Shown: positions 37,067-43,835 of the stretch, one piece after another
How positions within the stretch are numbered: position 1 is the stretch's first letter
Layout of the letters: every line of letters begins with the position of its first letter
Source: Candidatus Zixiibacteriota bacterium
GTDB taxonomy: Bacteria; Zixibacteria; MSB-5A5; UM-FILTER-46-8
Length of the DNA: 43,835 bases
Assembly (NCBI GenBank): GCA_014730175.1
Contig: WJIR01000255.1
Span: 1-43,835, forward strand
Reading direction: 5' to 3'
The notes under the pieces: generated by a model
Seen by the model: the letters and a program-made list of their open reading frames with translations, nothing else
Told to the model about the DNA's origin: nothing
Databases searched by the model: none
Position numbers and translations under genes: made by a program

Positions 37067-38719
37067 TTAAATATACGGTAATGACTTCAGTCTTATACCG
37101 TTTGATTTCCCGAATTCAATAGTATACTCTATGTAAGGGGACAACGTAACATTAAAACGTCTCAAATCGCAATCACCGTTTAAAATGGAGGGTACCGAGA
37201 CATCCTCTGCGATTTCACCATTTGAGAACACCATTATTCTATCGCATACCGTTAACAAGAACTCCATGTTATGGGAGATGATGAACACAGTTTTAGATTC
37301 ACTCCTTAGTTTTTCAATAAGCTGTATGAGGTAGTCTATTCCAGCGCCATCCAATCCGGATGTAGGTTCATCCAGAATAAGCACATCGGGCTCCAAAGCC
37401 AGGGTGATAGCAATTCCAACCCGACGTTTTTCGCCGCCTGAGAGCGAGAACGGATCGCGACCGGTAAACAGTTCGGGAGTTAATCCTACCATGTTCAAGG
37501 AATCGGTAACTAAATGTTCAATATTCTTCTTGCTCTCTTCGCGTAGTTTCAAACCGAATGCTATTTCATCAAAGACAGTATCACAAAAGAATTGCTTCTC
37601 CGGAAATTGAAAAGACATCCCTATATTCCTCTTAAGTTCAATAGGAGCGCTCTTTCGGATTGTCTGTCCGGCAAAAGCGACAGTCCCCTTATCGGGATAC
37701 ATCAAAAAAGCCATCAGATACGCCAGAGTACTTTTTCCCGAACCGGTAGAACCGACCGCGCCGATAACGCTCCCTTTTTGAATGGAGCCTGTTACGCTTT
37801 TTAGAGCCGAAACTGTCTCTCCCCATGGTAATCTGTATGAATAAGCTATACCGGAGAACTCATAAATCCTCGACTCGTCGGCTTCACGAAGGTCATCCCC
37901 TGTGTGTTGGGAATTATCCAAAACGCTACTTATTTCGAGCTTTTGCGCTTTGAATAATTTGGGAACCGATACGAAGTAGGCGTTGTCTTTAAGTGCTTTT
38001 GCGAATACTTCGTCCGGTGTACTGTCATAACATACCTTTCCTTCTTTGAATATGATCAGTCTATCCCCCTTTTGAGCCTCTTCGGCGAACTGCGTAATAT
38101 GAATTATGGTAGGCCTGGTGCGTGTACTACTCTCGGAATCGGTAAACTTGCCTTTACCGCGGTAAATATACTCAATCAACTCCATAATGCGCGACCGCGC
38201 AACCGGATCGAGGAGTGAGGTGGGTTCATCCAGTATCAAATACTCCGGCTCCATGATGATAACCGATGCAATCACCAGTTTCTGTCGTTCTCCTCCGGAC
38301 AGAGTATGCGGAGGACGGTTCAAGAGGCGTTCTAATTCAAAAACCTCGATCACTTCGTCAACTCTTTTTCGTATCAAAGACGGCGGGAGGGCTCGATTCT
38401 CGAGTGCGAATGCTAACTCGCTTTCAACTGTCATACCAACCATCTGGTTATCAGGATTCTGAAACACCATCCCGACTCTCTCCGACAGTTGCTCAGGATA
38501 TGAATCCGAATCGACAGTCACACCGTCGAATGAGAAATCACCGCTAAATCCGCCCACAATTCCGGAGATAATCTTCGCCAGAGTAGATTTACCCGAGCCG
38601 TTAGGTCCCATTATCGCCACATATTCTCCGGCGTTAATCTGCAAATTGATCCCATTAAGGGACCTTATTTCTTCCTCCGATGTCACATAACTATGTGTGA
38701 GATTCTTGACAGATATCAT
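37067..38719 (-). CDS. Energy-coupling factor ATPase with two fused ABC domains (EcfA1A2-like)
   Basis: A 550-residue protein made of two ABC ATPase domains. The first (~1-240) has GPNGSGKSTLAK, the Q-loop MVFQNPDNQMVG, signature LSGGERQKLVIA and LILDEPTSLLDP. The second (~290-520) has GSTGSGKSTLAYL, MSFQFPEKQFFCDTVFDEIAFG, signature LSGGEKRRVGIA and LILDEPTSGLDG. FQ-P-x-Q and FDEIAFGLK are marks of the ECF/cobalt-type (CbiO) group, which powers vitamin uptake together with EcfT and an S component. Usually EcfA1 and EcfA2 are separate proteins. Neither EcfT nor an S component lies in the window. It overlaps radA by 4 bases (ATGA) and precedes queC by 9. A queuosine-precursor or other vitamin substrate is only a guess. 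Confidence 0.9.
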   Translation of the reverse strand: MISVKNLTHSYVTSEEEIRSLNGINLQINAGEYVAIMGPNGSGKSTLAKIISGIVGGFSGDFSFDGVTVDSDSYPEQLSERVGMVFQNPDNQMVGMTVESELAFALENRALPPSLIRKRVDEVIEVFELERLLNRPPHTLSGGERQKLVIASVIIMEPEYLILDEPTSLLDPVARSRIMELIEYIYRGKGKFTDSESSTRTRPTIIHITQFAEEAQKGDRLIIFKEGKVCYDSTPDEVFAKALKDNAYFVSVPKLFKAQKLEISSVLDNSQHTGDDLREADESRIYEFSGIAYSYRLPWGETVSALKSVTGSIQKGSVIGAVGSTGSGKSTLAYLMAFLMYPDKGTVAFAGQTIRKSAPIELKRNIGMSFQFPEKQFFCDTVFDEIAFGLKLREESKKNIEHLVTDSLNMVGLTPELFTGRDPFSLSGGEKRRVGIAITLALEPDVLILDEPTSGLDGAGIDYLIQLIEKLRSESKTVFIISHNMEFLLTVCDRIMVFSNGEIAEDVSVPSILNGDCDLRRFNVTLSPYIEYTIEFGKSNGIRLKSLPYI

Positions 38720-40080
38720 TTACTGAGAATCTCAAAAGCGCCGTTTATATCTTGCACCGCAATTATATTCATCTTGTCCGACGGCGGAATGGTAGAGACG
38801 TTTGCTTTCGGAATAATTAGATTACGGAATCCCAATCGTACGGCTTCAGCAGACCTTCTTTCCGCATTAGCCACACCGCGAACTTCACCGGATAGTCCCA
38901 ACTCACCGAAAATGGCAGCATTTGCAGGAAGCTCTATATTTCTTACGCTGCTATAAAGAGCCACGGCAACCGGTAGATCCACTGCGGCTTCTTCGGCTCG
39001 AACTCCGCCCAACATCTTAACGAAAATATCCATGCCGGCAAGCTGAAGCCCGCCCTTCTTTTCGCAGATGGCGGCTATCAATGAGAGCTTTCGACCGTCC
39101 AGACCGACGGATACTCGTTGAGGAACATTATAATTGCTGAATACCACCAAGCCTTGGACTTCAATCAAGAACGGTCGGGAACCTTCCATCATCGGCGAGA
39201 TCACCGATCCGCTCCCCATGGTGGAATCACTGAGGAAAATGCCCGAAGGATCGCTCACCTCCATCAAACCTTGAGATTTCATTTCAAATATGCCGATCTC
39301 TCCGGCAGGTCCGAAGCGATTCTTGGTTCCCCGGATAATCCTATAGAGGAAATCCCTGTCACCTTCGAAATAAAGAACACTGTCCACCATATGCTCCAGT
39401 AGTTTGGGACCGGCAATATTGCCCTCTTTGGTTATGTGCCCCGCTAATATAAATATGGTGCCGGTCTTTTTAGCATATTCGATAAACGACGCAGTACATT
39501 CCCTTATCTGTCCGACCGTGCCGGGATACCCTCCGATATCCGGATTATGAATGGTTTGGATCGAATCAATTAAAACCAGTGTCGGTTTTAAACCGGAAAT
39601 GTAATCTATAATGTCATATACATTCGTTTCGGTTGCAATCAATATACCCGAATCATTGATGCCGAGACGGTCGGCACGATTCTTGACCTGGACGGTTGAT
39701 TCCTCCCCCGTAACATAGAGAACTTTGCTTTCCAAATTGCTCAAATTCTGAGCTACCTGCATAAGCAGCGTCGATTTCCCTATCCCCGGTTCGCCGCCGA
39801 TTAGATTCACCGATCCATGAGCGAATCCTCCGCCAAGCACCCTGTCGAGTTCGCCATAACCGCTGGAAAACTTCCTGAAATCCTCCGAACCTATCTCGGA
39901 AAGTACCGCAGCATCAATCCGCTTATCAGAATTAATCGCACCGCGTCGATTCCTATCCTTTACTCTCTGCTCGGTCATCGAATCCCAACTGCCGCATTGA
40001 GGGCATTTCCCCAGCCACTTGGGTGAACTATGCCCGCAATTCTCACAAACGAAGAACGTTTTGTGTTTTTTTGCGCTCAT
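38716..40080 (-). CDS. radA: DNA repair protein RadA (Sms)
   Basis: A 454-residue RadA, a RecA-like motor that helps branch migration during recombination. The N-terminal zinc finger is FVCENCGHSSPKWLGKCPQCGSW, here described by its CxxC-x11-CxxC spacing. The RecA core has GGEPGIGKSTLLMQ (~97) and LVLIDSIQT. The RadA-specific KNRFG motif is in RGTKNRFGPAGEIG (~254). The C-terminal Lon-like domain has GLDGRKLSLIAA and PVAVALYSS, ending AIFGELGLSGEVRGV. Everything is complete. The start lies 1 base after the lipoprotein stop, and the end overlaps the ECF ATPase start. Confidence 0.97.
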   Translation of the reverse strand: MSAKKHKTFFVCENCGHSSPKWLGKCPQCGSWDSMTEQRVKDRNRRGAINSDKRIDAAVLSEIGSEDFRKFSSGYGELDRVLGGGFAHGSVNLIGGEPGIGKSTLLMQVAQNLSNLESKVLYVTGEESTVQVKNRADRLGINDSGILIATETNVYDIIDYISGLKPTLVLIDSIQTIHNPDIGGYPGTVGQIRECTASFIEYAKKTGTIFILAGHITKEGNIAGPKLLEHMVDSVLYFEGDRDFLYRIIRGTKNRFGPAGEIGIFEMKSQGLMEVSDPSGIFLSDSTMGSGSVISPMMEGSRPFLIEVQGLVVFSNYNVPQRVSVGLDGRKLSLIAAICEKKGGLQLAGMDIFVKMLGGVRAEEAAVDLPVAVALYSSVRNIELPANAAIFGELGLSGEVRGVANAERRSAEAVRLGFRNLIIPKANVSTIPPSDKMNIIAVQDINGAFEILSK

Positions 40081-40081
40081 C

Positions 40082-40864
40082 TTAATTACTCAGCATTGAT
40101 GATTTAATATCGCTGCCGATATCATACCGGGATACCCGGCAGAGATTCTTTCCTTCCTTGCTGTCACCATAGTATAGAGGAATGTCATATTCGTCCGTCC
40201 AGATGAACCTTGCCCAACGTCCATGGAGATCTTCGATTCGGTATAAATTTCCAACTATCTTCTCCCGCTGAACCTGAATCGAATCGCTCTCAAGGAATGT
40301 ATAGCGGAATTTCGCATCAAATACTTTCAGTGTGAGAGTTTCCACAAGTATCGTGTTTACGACCTTTGTTTGCCCTGCCCCAAGGTGAAGAGCCTTTAAA
40401 ATCGGTATTTTGAATGCGAAAAGGTCAAATTGAATAACATAGTCCAATGTATCAGCAAAAGTGTAGCTCTCTCTCCTACCATCCCCGAAAGATAACTCAC
40501 AGGAATAAATGCTATCTTTATATTCAATAACTAAGGTGCGAGTTAATCCTCCGCTATGACATCTGAATTTGGCAAAATCGATTCTCCAATCCGGTCGGAC
40601 AGCAAATTCCGCATCATGCTGATACTTATAACCCCTGTCTATTATAGCATCAGAATCTATAAGCAGTCTCTCCGAATCCATGGATTGGATTGTTATAGTC
40701 TCCACTCCAATCGGCGATGCCTGCTTATAAAGCCTATATTCTCCATCAAAAAGAATTGGCTGATAACCAGCCTTTTGGTGCTTTTCCTCCGGGTCGCTGT
40801 TACAACCAGGGAGAAGAAAAATGAAGAATACAGCTAATACTGTTATACTAAATCGTATTCTCAT
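40082..40864 (-). CDS. Lipoprotein of unknown function preceding radA
   Basis: 260 residues. The N-terminus FSITVLAVFFIFLLPGC is a lipoprotein signal with Cys21 as lipid site. The mature part is strand-rich (PIGVETITIQSMDSERLLID, then WRIDFAKFRCHSG and TRTLVIEYKDSIYSC, LYRIEDLHGRWARFIWTDEYDIPLYY). This loosely resembles DUF3108/DUF6134-like envelope proteins that bind lipid, but I do not claim a family. ATG 40864 has no SD and begins about 8 bases after the T-run of a terminator. That is an odd position for the first gene of an operon. It lies 1 base before radA, so the genes are probably translationally coupled. Confidence 0.8.
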   Translation of the reverse strand: MRIRFSITVLAVFFIFLLPGCNSDPEEKHQKAGYQPILFDGEYRLYKQASPIGVETITIQSMDSERLLIDSDAIIDRGYKYQHDAEFAVRPDWRIDFAKFRCHSGGLTRTLVIEYKDSIYSCELSFGDGRRESYTFADTLDYVIQFDLFAFKIPILKALHLGAGQTKVVNTILVETLTLKVFDAKFRYTFLESDSIQVQREKIVGNLYRIEDLHGRWARFIWTDEYDIPLYYGDSKEGKNLCRVSRYDIGSDIKSSMLSN

Positions 40865-40871
40865 AACCCGA

Positions 40872-40906
40872 AAATAAAAAAGGTCGGCAGCAACCGACCT
40901 TTTAGA
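40872..40906 (-). terminator. Rho-independent terminator between the barrel gene and the radA operon
   Basis: On the minus strand arms AAAAGGTCGG and CCGACCTTTT (complement of 40894-40903 and 40878-40887) enclose a small loop and run into TTTTTTATTTT. It starts about 17 bases after the barrel gene stop and ends close to ATG 40864 of the lipoprotein gene. Confidence 0.88.
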
Positions 40907-40920
40907 GAATATGCGCTAAA

Positions 40921-41514
40921 CTATTCAGTGCTCAACAAGCTGAACATCACATCGAAGGTTATGTAGTGAATAAAATACTCCTCCGATGTATTATATATAT
41001 TATATCTCAGCAATAGATCGGCTTTTCCTGTGTGCCAGCCGAAACCGAAATTCACACCGGGAGCCCATTCTTCCGGTAATATATTCGGAGCGCTGGGATC
41101 GCCCGGGATGTAAAAATATGGCAGGAAGCCACTTGCTCCGACTTCAACGAATGAACTTGGAGCTTCATCGCTGATATATATCCTGGGCGCAAGCGATACC
41201 GAATGTATTCGGTATTCAGCATATCCGCCGGTATATCCCGTTGGTGGCGACACAAAATGGGTGTCGAACCATCTGAAATTGTAATGGGCTGCTAATGCGA
41301 ACTTCTCAGCAACTTGATACTCGATTTGAGCGCCACCGCTCCAGCCAACTGCTGCTGCCAGCGTATACTGGTCAGAAAAATCAAGCAAGGGTACGTTGAA
41401 TCCCCCGCCTATTCCAAAATCGAAGGTACCCGGCTCAAATGCAAAAGTCGATGGACTTAATAATAGGCAAATTGTGACAGTTATTCCTACAACTCCGGTA
41501 ACATTTCCTCTCAC
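40921..41514 (-). CDS. Predicted outer-membrane beta-barrel protein
   Basis: 197 residues from GTG 41514, chosen because AAGGAGG stands 5 bases before it. An in-frame ATG at 41532 lies upstream of that SD. The signal peptide is VVGITVTICLLLSPSTFAFE. The rest alternates short hydrophobic strands and turns: FDFGIGGGFNVPL, LAAAVGWSGGAQIEYQV, FALAAHYNFRWF, SVSLAPRIYIS, SFVEVGASGFLPYFY, VNFGFGWHTG, ADLLLRYNIYN and ITFDVMFSLL. This fits an eight-stranded OmpX/OmpW-like barrel. The last residue is not aromatic, contrary to the usual barrel end. Function is unknown. It has its own terminator. Confidence 0.78.
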   Translation of the reverse strand: MRGNVTGVVGITVTICLLLSPSTFAFEPGTFDFGIGGGFNVPLLDFSDQYTLAAAVGWSGGAQIEYQVAEKFALAAHYNFRWFDTHFVSPPTGYTGGYAEYRIHSVSLAPRIYISDEAPSSFVEVGASGFLPYFYIPGDPSAPNILPEEWAPGVNFGFGWHTGKADLLLRYNIYNTSEEYFIHYITFDVMFSLLSTE

Positions 41515-41648
41515 ATATACCTCCTTCATCACCTTTATGTCGATTGTCTGTTTCTTTCCACGATAATCACTATCTAAAATTACTTGAACGTTAATCTAAT
41601 CTATCCTGAAATCCTTTGCAAATATTTTTTAGAAGTTTCCCAAATTAT

Positions 41649-42083
41649 TTATAGCTTGCTAAATAGCCGCAAAATTGCCCTGTGGAGATTATGAGGAAAC
41701 TTCGCTGATGGCAAATATAACAATAAGCATCTACCATAATAAGCATTTATCGAAGATTCCTCAAGTGTCTTTAACTGCTCGGCATTAACAGATCCCGTTT
41801 GAAACCAGATATCATTAATGTCTGATTCCCTACATTGCCTTAGCACCTCTTCGGTGTTTGACGGCGACGTAACCACCACGGCAGCGTCTGCTCTTTCGGG
41901 CAAAGATTCCGGAGAACCATAAACCTCTTTCCGACCGGTTCCACTGGGATTTATTCCGTATGCCGAAAAACCTGAATTTATAAGATGTTCCAGTATCAGA
42001 TTTCCGAACTTCTTCTTCTTTAAGGATACGCCAAAGACTGCGTAGGTTTTTTCTTTGTCAAGGAATTGTTGATATGAAGTCAA
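41649..42083 (-). CDS. CoA-binding domain protein (YccU-like)
   Basis: A Rossmann-fold CoA_binding_2 protein of about 144 residues from TTG 42083, 4 bases after the cupin stop with GGAG 8 bases upstream. An in-frame ATG at 42122 would give 157 residues and overlap the cupin gene by 35 bases. TYAVFGVSLKKKKFGNLILEHL, read as VFGVS..KKKFGN, is the nucleotide-binding loop. GFSAYGINPSG, ADAAVVVTSPSNTEEVLRQC, DIWFQTGSVN and YYGRCLLL complete the family signature (the last Cys aligns with the GRC motif). The family binds CoA or a similar nucleotide, and its cellular role is unknown. It is the last gene of a four-gene cassette of small ligand-binding proteins. Confidence 0.85.
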   Translation of the reverse strand: MTSYQQFLDKEKTYAVFGVSLKKKKFGNLILEHLINSGFSAYGINPSGTGRKEVYGSPESLPERADAAVVVTSPSNTEEVLRQCRESDINDIWFQTGSVNAEQLKTLEESSINAYYGRCLLLYLPSAKFPHNLHRAILRLFSKL

Positions 42084-42087
42084 TGCA

Positions 42088-42423
42088 CTACTCCATCGCT
42101 TGATATCTATCCGGATCCGCAAAGAAATCCAGAACTACCGATTTCGAGAGAATCTTAGCGGAATGTGCAGCGCCAGCAGGAATATAATAACTATCTCCCG
42201 ACTTGAGATTCTTTTCGTTCCCTTCGATCTTCAGCGCCATACTCCCTGCCAGTACGATTCCCCACTGTGCTCCATGACTATGCTCAGGTATTTCACCAAT
42301 CGGTTCGATTTCAAAAAAGACCGCTTGACCGTGTTTAGAAGGTAAAAGATATCCTGTAACTCCCTCGAGTGGGATATTGGCTCGAGGGAGTTTCTTGATA
42401 AACTCAGGTAGCTGATAATCCAT
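42088..42423 (-). CDS. Single-domain cupin protein
   Basis: A 111-residue cupin from ATG 42423. The first cupin motif is IPEHSHGAQWGIVLAGSMAL, where His-x-His and the later Gly are visible, but the usual Glu is replaced by Gln. The second motif is YIPAGAAHSAKI with the His ligand. So a metal site with about three His is likely. The substrate is unknown. It lies 4 bases after the AsnC-type gene and 4 bases before the likely CoA-binding start. A perfect 10-bp inverted repeat (CTCCCTCGAG and CTCGAGGGAG, 42360-42390) lies inside the coding region near its N-terminus. Confidence 0.85.
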   Translation of the reverse strand: MDYQLPEFIKKLPRANIPLEGVTGYLLPSKHGQAVFFEIEPIGEIPEHSHGAQWGIVLAGSMALKIEGNEKNLKSGDSYYIPAGAAHSAKILSKSVVLDFFADPDRYQAME

Positions 42424-42427
42424 GTGA

Positions 42428-42664
42428 TTACTCTAAGTCGAAGGCAATCAACGTAGTCGTTTTAACCAATCCCTCTATCTCATGGATATCTTCGGTGATT
42501 ATCTGAGATAACGAATTGTGGTTGGGTGCGTCCACCTCCACCACGATGTCATAAGCGCCGGCAACAGCGGTAGCCTTCTTGATTCGAGGATTGCTGCCCA
42601 ACAACGCCACCGCCTCCCTCACCTTACCCGGCGCCACTTCCATCAGAACATAAGAGGTCTGCAT
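42428..42664 (-). CDS. Stand-alone Lrp/AsnC ligand-binding (RAM) domain protein
   Basis: A 78-residue protein that is just the alpha-beta effector domain of Lrp/AsnC regulators. SYVLMEVAPGKVREAVALL, AGAYDIVVEVDAPNHNSL and LVKTTTLIAFDLE are the family strands. The DNA-binding helix-turn-helix is absent. Such stand-alone domains form dimers or octamers and bind amino acids or related effectors. They may titrate or modulate full regulators, but this is not established for this protein. ATG 42664 has AAGGAG 5 bases upstream. It is the second gene of the cassette. Confidence 0.92.
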   Translation of the reverse strand: MQTSYVLMEVAPGKVREAVALLGSNPRIKKATAVAGAYDIVVEVDAPNHNSLSQIITEDIHEIEGLVKTTTLIAFDLE

Positions 42665-42694
42665 GGTATCTCCTTTTCATCTAAGGTTACAGTA

Positions 42695-43096
42695 TTACTC
42701 AGTTACAATTTTCCGAACCGTATCGGGATTATCTAAATCGTATTCCCTATCGTAATATGACATCACATAAATCGTATCATCGCCGGTGTTCTTCAGAGCA
42801 TGGGCGATACCGGCAGCTATAGAAATCCCCAGCAACTCCGATTCATCCACATCCCTGCAGCTGGTTTCGCCATCAGTTACATAATAAAATCGGTATCCTC
42901 CGCCGAAAACAAATATCACCTCATTAGCATGAGCATGATAATGGTTACCTCGTACTGATCCCGCTTTCACCGAAGTGATATGCAGATGACCGAAACCTTC
43001 CTCTCCGATTAAGTACTCGGGCAATGGATTTACCACCCACCCGCGGTGGTCCTCATATCCGTCATCTTTTAAGTCGAAAAAATTTACAGCATCCAT
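42695..43096 (-). CDS. Cupin/RmlC-like protein
   Basis: A 133-residue protein from ATG 43096 (a TTG codon just upstream is less likely). DHRGWVVNPL near the start is reminiscent of WxcM/RmlC sugar-epimerase-like cupins. LHITSVKAGSVRGNHYHAHANEVIFVFGG carries the first cupin motif with His-x-His-x-His and Glu. ISIAAGIAHALKNTG carries the second. It probably binds a metal. It could act on nucleotide-sugars or related ligands, but RmlC catalytic residues are not clearly present. It is the first gene of the cassette, 30 bases before the AsnC-type gene. The promoter is not obvious. Confidence 0.82.
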   Translation of the reverse strand: MDAVNFFDLKDDGYEDHRGWVVNPLPEYLIGEEGFGHLHITSVKAGSVRGNHYHAHANEVIFVFGGGYRFYYVTDGETSCRDVDESELLGISIAAGIAHALKNTGDDTIYVMSYYDREYDLDNPDTVRKIVTE

Positions 43097-43500
43097 CAAA
43101 CTTAAAAATAATCGATTCCCGATTTTTTATCAAGCTAATTTTGTCCGATTAAATCGCTTTCCGTGGAATCTCGATTTTGCTCCTGTGCTGGCGAAAATTT
43201 GTTAGAAGACTGTTAGCCGGAAATATGCATCGGGTTATGGTCACGCCTCCAAGTATCGGTTTCGAGATTTCGAATCGGGGCGGCAGGACAGAGTCATAAA
43301 GACTATGAATCCTTTTTTAAGGAGCGCCTATATTATTTATTTGTGACGTAACGCGCTGTTTTATTTTCGAACGGTAGGCGGCTCTATTCACATAATAAGC
43401 ACGCAGATTCCAGATTCAACTTATAATCTCCCGCAATTAGACAGGCATATTTTCATCCTCCATGAGTAGCAATTCTTAATCCGCATAATTCATAAAAGAC
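43097..43500. other. Gene-free AT-rich stretch upstream of the cupin cassette
   Basis: About 400 bases with no credible coding frame on either strand and no recognisable RNA gene. It should hold the promoter of the cupin cassette, but I do not see a convincing -35/-10 pair. A CCTTTTTTAAGG palindrome lies near 43312-43323. Confidence 0.35.
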
Positions 43501-43506
43501 ATAAAT

Positions 43507-43809
43507 CGGTAGCCGAAGGCTTGCCCGCCCGGGCGCGAATGTCTACCGTATTCAATTGTGGCGTCGGGTGCCCTCACCCGACGCTAAAATAAGTGCGTGC
43601 TGTCGGGTGCCCCCACCCGACAGCAAATGTCAACGCAGCGCGGTAGGTCGGGTTCCGGAATTCGGCGATAGCCGAATGGAGAAACCCGACACCATTCAAA
43701 ATGCGGTCAGGTGCCCTCACCTGACCGCTTTCAGCGAAAACCTGTAGCCGAAGGCTTGCCCTTCGGTGACTATCATACGGGGTGCTGTCGGGTCGCCGTA
43801 CCCGACAGC
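43507..43809. repeat. Dense cluster of palindromic intergenic repeats
   Basis: Seven hairpin units in 300 bases. 43507-43548 has outer arms CGGTAG and CTACCG. 43561-43584 has arms GCGTCGGGTG and CACCCGACGC around CCCT. 43599-43624 has GCTGTCGGGTG and CACCCGACAGC. 43647-43690 is the composite element: outer arms GTCGGGTT and AACCCGAC, inner hairpin TTCGGC-GATA-GCCGAA. 43703-43728 is identical to 10517-10542. 43748-43766 is CCGAAGG-loop-CCTTCGG. 43784-43809 has GCTGTCGGGT and ACCCGACAGC. They share a plan of GTCGGGTG or GTCAGGTG arms around CCCT/CCCC. Spacing is irregular, so this is not a CRISPR array. It resembles REP/MITE-like families. No REP-associated transposase is in the window. Confidence 0.88.
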
Positions 43810-43835
43810 GAAGGGTGGCATGCTTAGCTCGAAGC

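Noticed and set aside
43556-43747. Plus-strand frame of 63 codons
   Set aside because: It is made of the palindromic repeats themselves (repeated RVPSPDA/RVPPPDS-like peptides) and not of a gene.
43507-43809. CRISPR array
   Set aside because: Units differ in type, spacing is irregular and no cas gene is present.

Overview
The window looks like chromosomal DNA of an uncultured or little-studied Gram-negative bacterium of the FCB superphylum (the Bacteroidota/Chlorobi-related candidate phyla, such as Zixibacteria, KSB1, Marinimicrobia or Latescibacterota). The main clue is two secreted proteins that end in the type IX-secretion-like tail (NYPNPFNP, then a LGQKV-type strand, ending MLLLK or MTLLK). 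Lipoprotein signal peptides, an AsmA/YdbH-like envelope protein and a predicted outer-membrane barrel also imply two membranes. Many genes have recognisable Shine-Dalgarno (SD) sites, so this is not a typical Bacteroidota leader style. Placement below superphylum is inference. I see no rRNA, tRNA, CRISPR array, prophage or transposase.

Layout: 1-1529 is the 5' part of a secreted OB-fold/Ig-like protein that runs off the left edge (minus). 1654-2862 is a metallo-beta-lactamase-fold lipoprotein. 2863-3740 is sparse DNA with hairpin repeats and one small membrane protein. 3741-7969 (minus) is a row DUF721/DciA - gyrB - C_GCAxxG redox protein - zinc-less MDR oxidoreductase. Divergent from it, 8185-10428 is ruvA-ruvB-queH. 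10638-22432 (minus) is the most unusual block: an AsmA/YdbH-like protein, a DUF1318 (YdbL-like) lipoprotein, and a 2649-residue exported protein with a TolB-like propeller, two long TPR stretches and two CHAT-type domains whose catalytic positions appear lost. 22642-23481 is a DUF1848 protein.

23594-29441 is a secretome patch: an M4/M36-like metalloprotease and an alkaline-phosphatase-fold protein converge, both with sorting tails, and a small secreted protein overlaps the phosphatase gene. 29987-35568 holds a radical SAM protein, rpmB (L28, opposite strand), recG, a short coiled-coil protein and hflX. 36013-43096 (all minus) contains a small Lys-rich Cys/His protein, then an operon lipoprotein - radA - fused ECF ATPase - queC, an outer-membrane barrel gene, and a four-gene cassette cupin - Lrp/AsnC-type effector domain - cupin - CoA-binding protein. 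43097-43835 is gene-free and packed with palindromic repeats.

How it fits together: housekeeping DNA repair and replication functions (gyrB, DciA-like, ruvAB, recG, radA) and tRNA queuosine synthesis (queH, queC) are interleaved with envelope and secreted functions. Nearly all gaps longer than about 200 bp carry members of a GC-rich hairpin repeat family, which marks this genome strongly.
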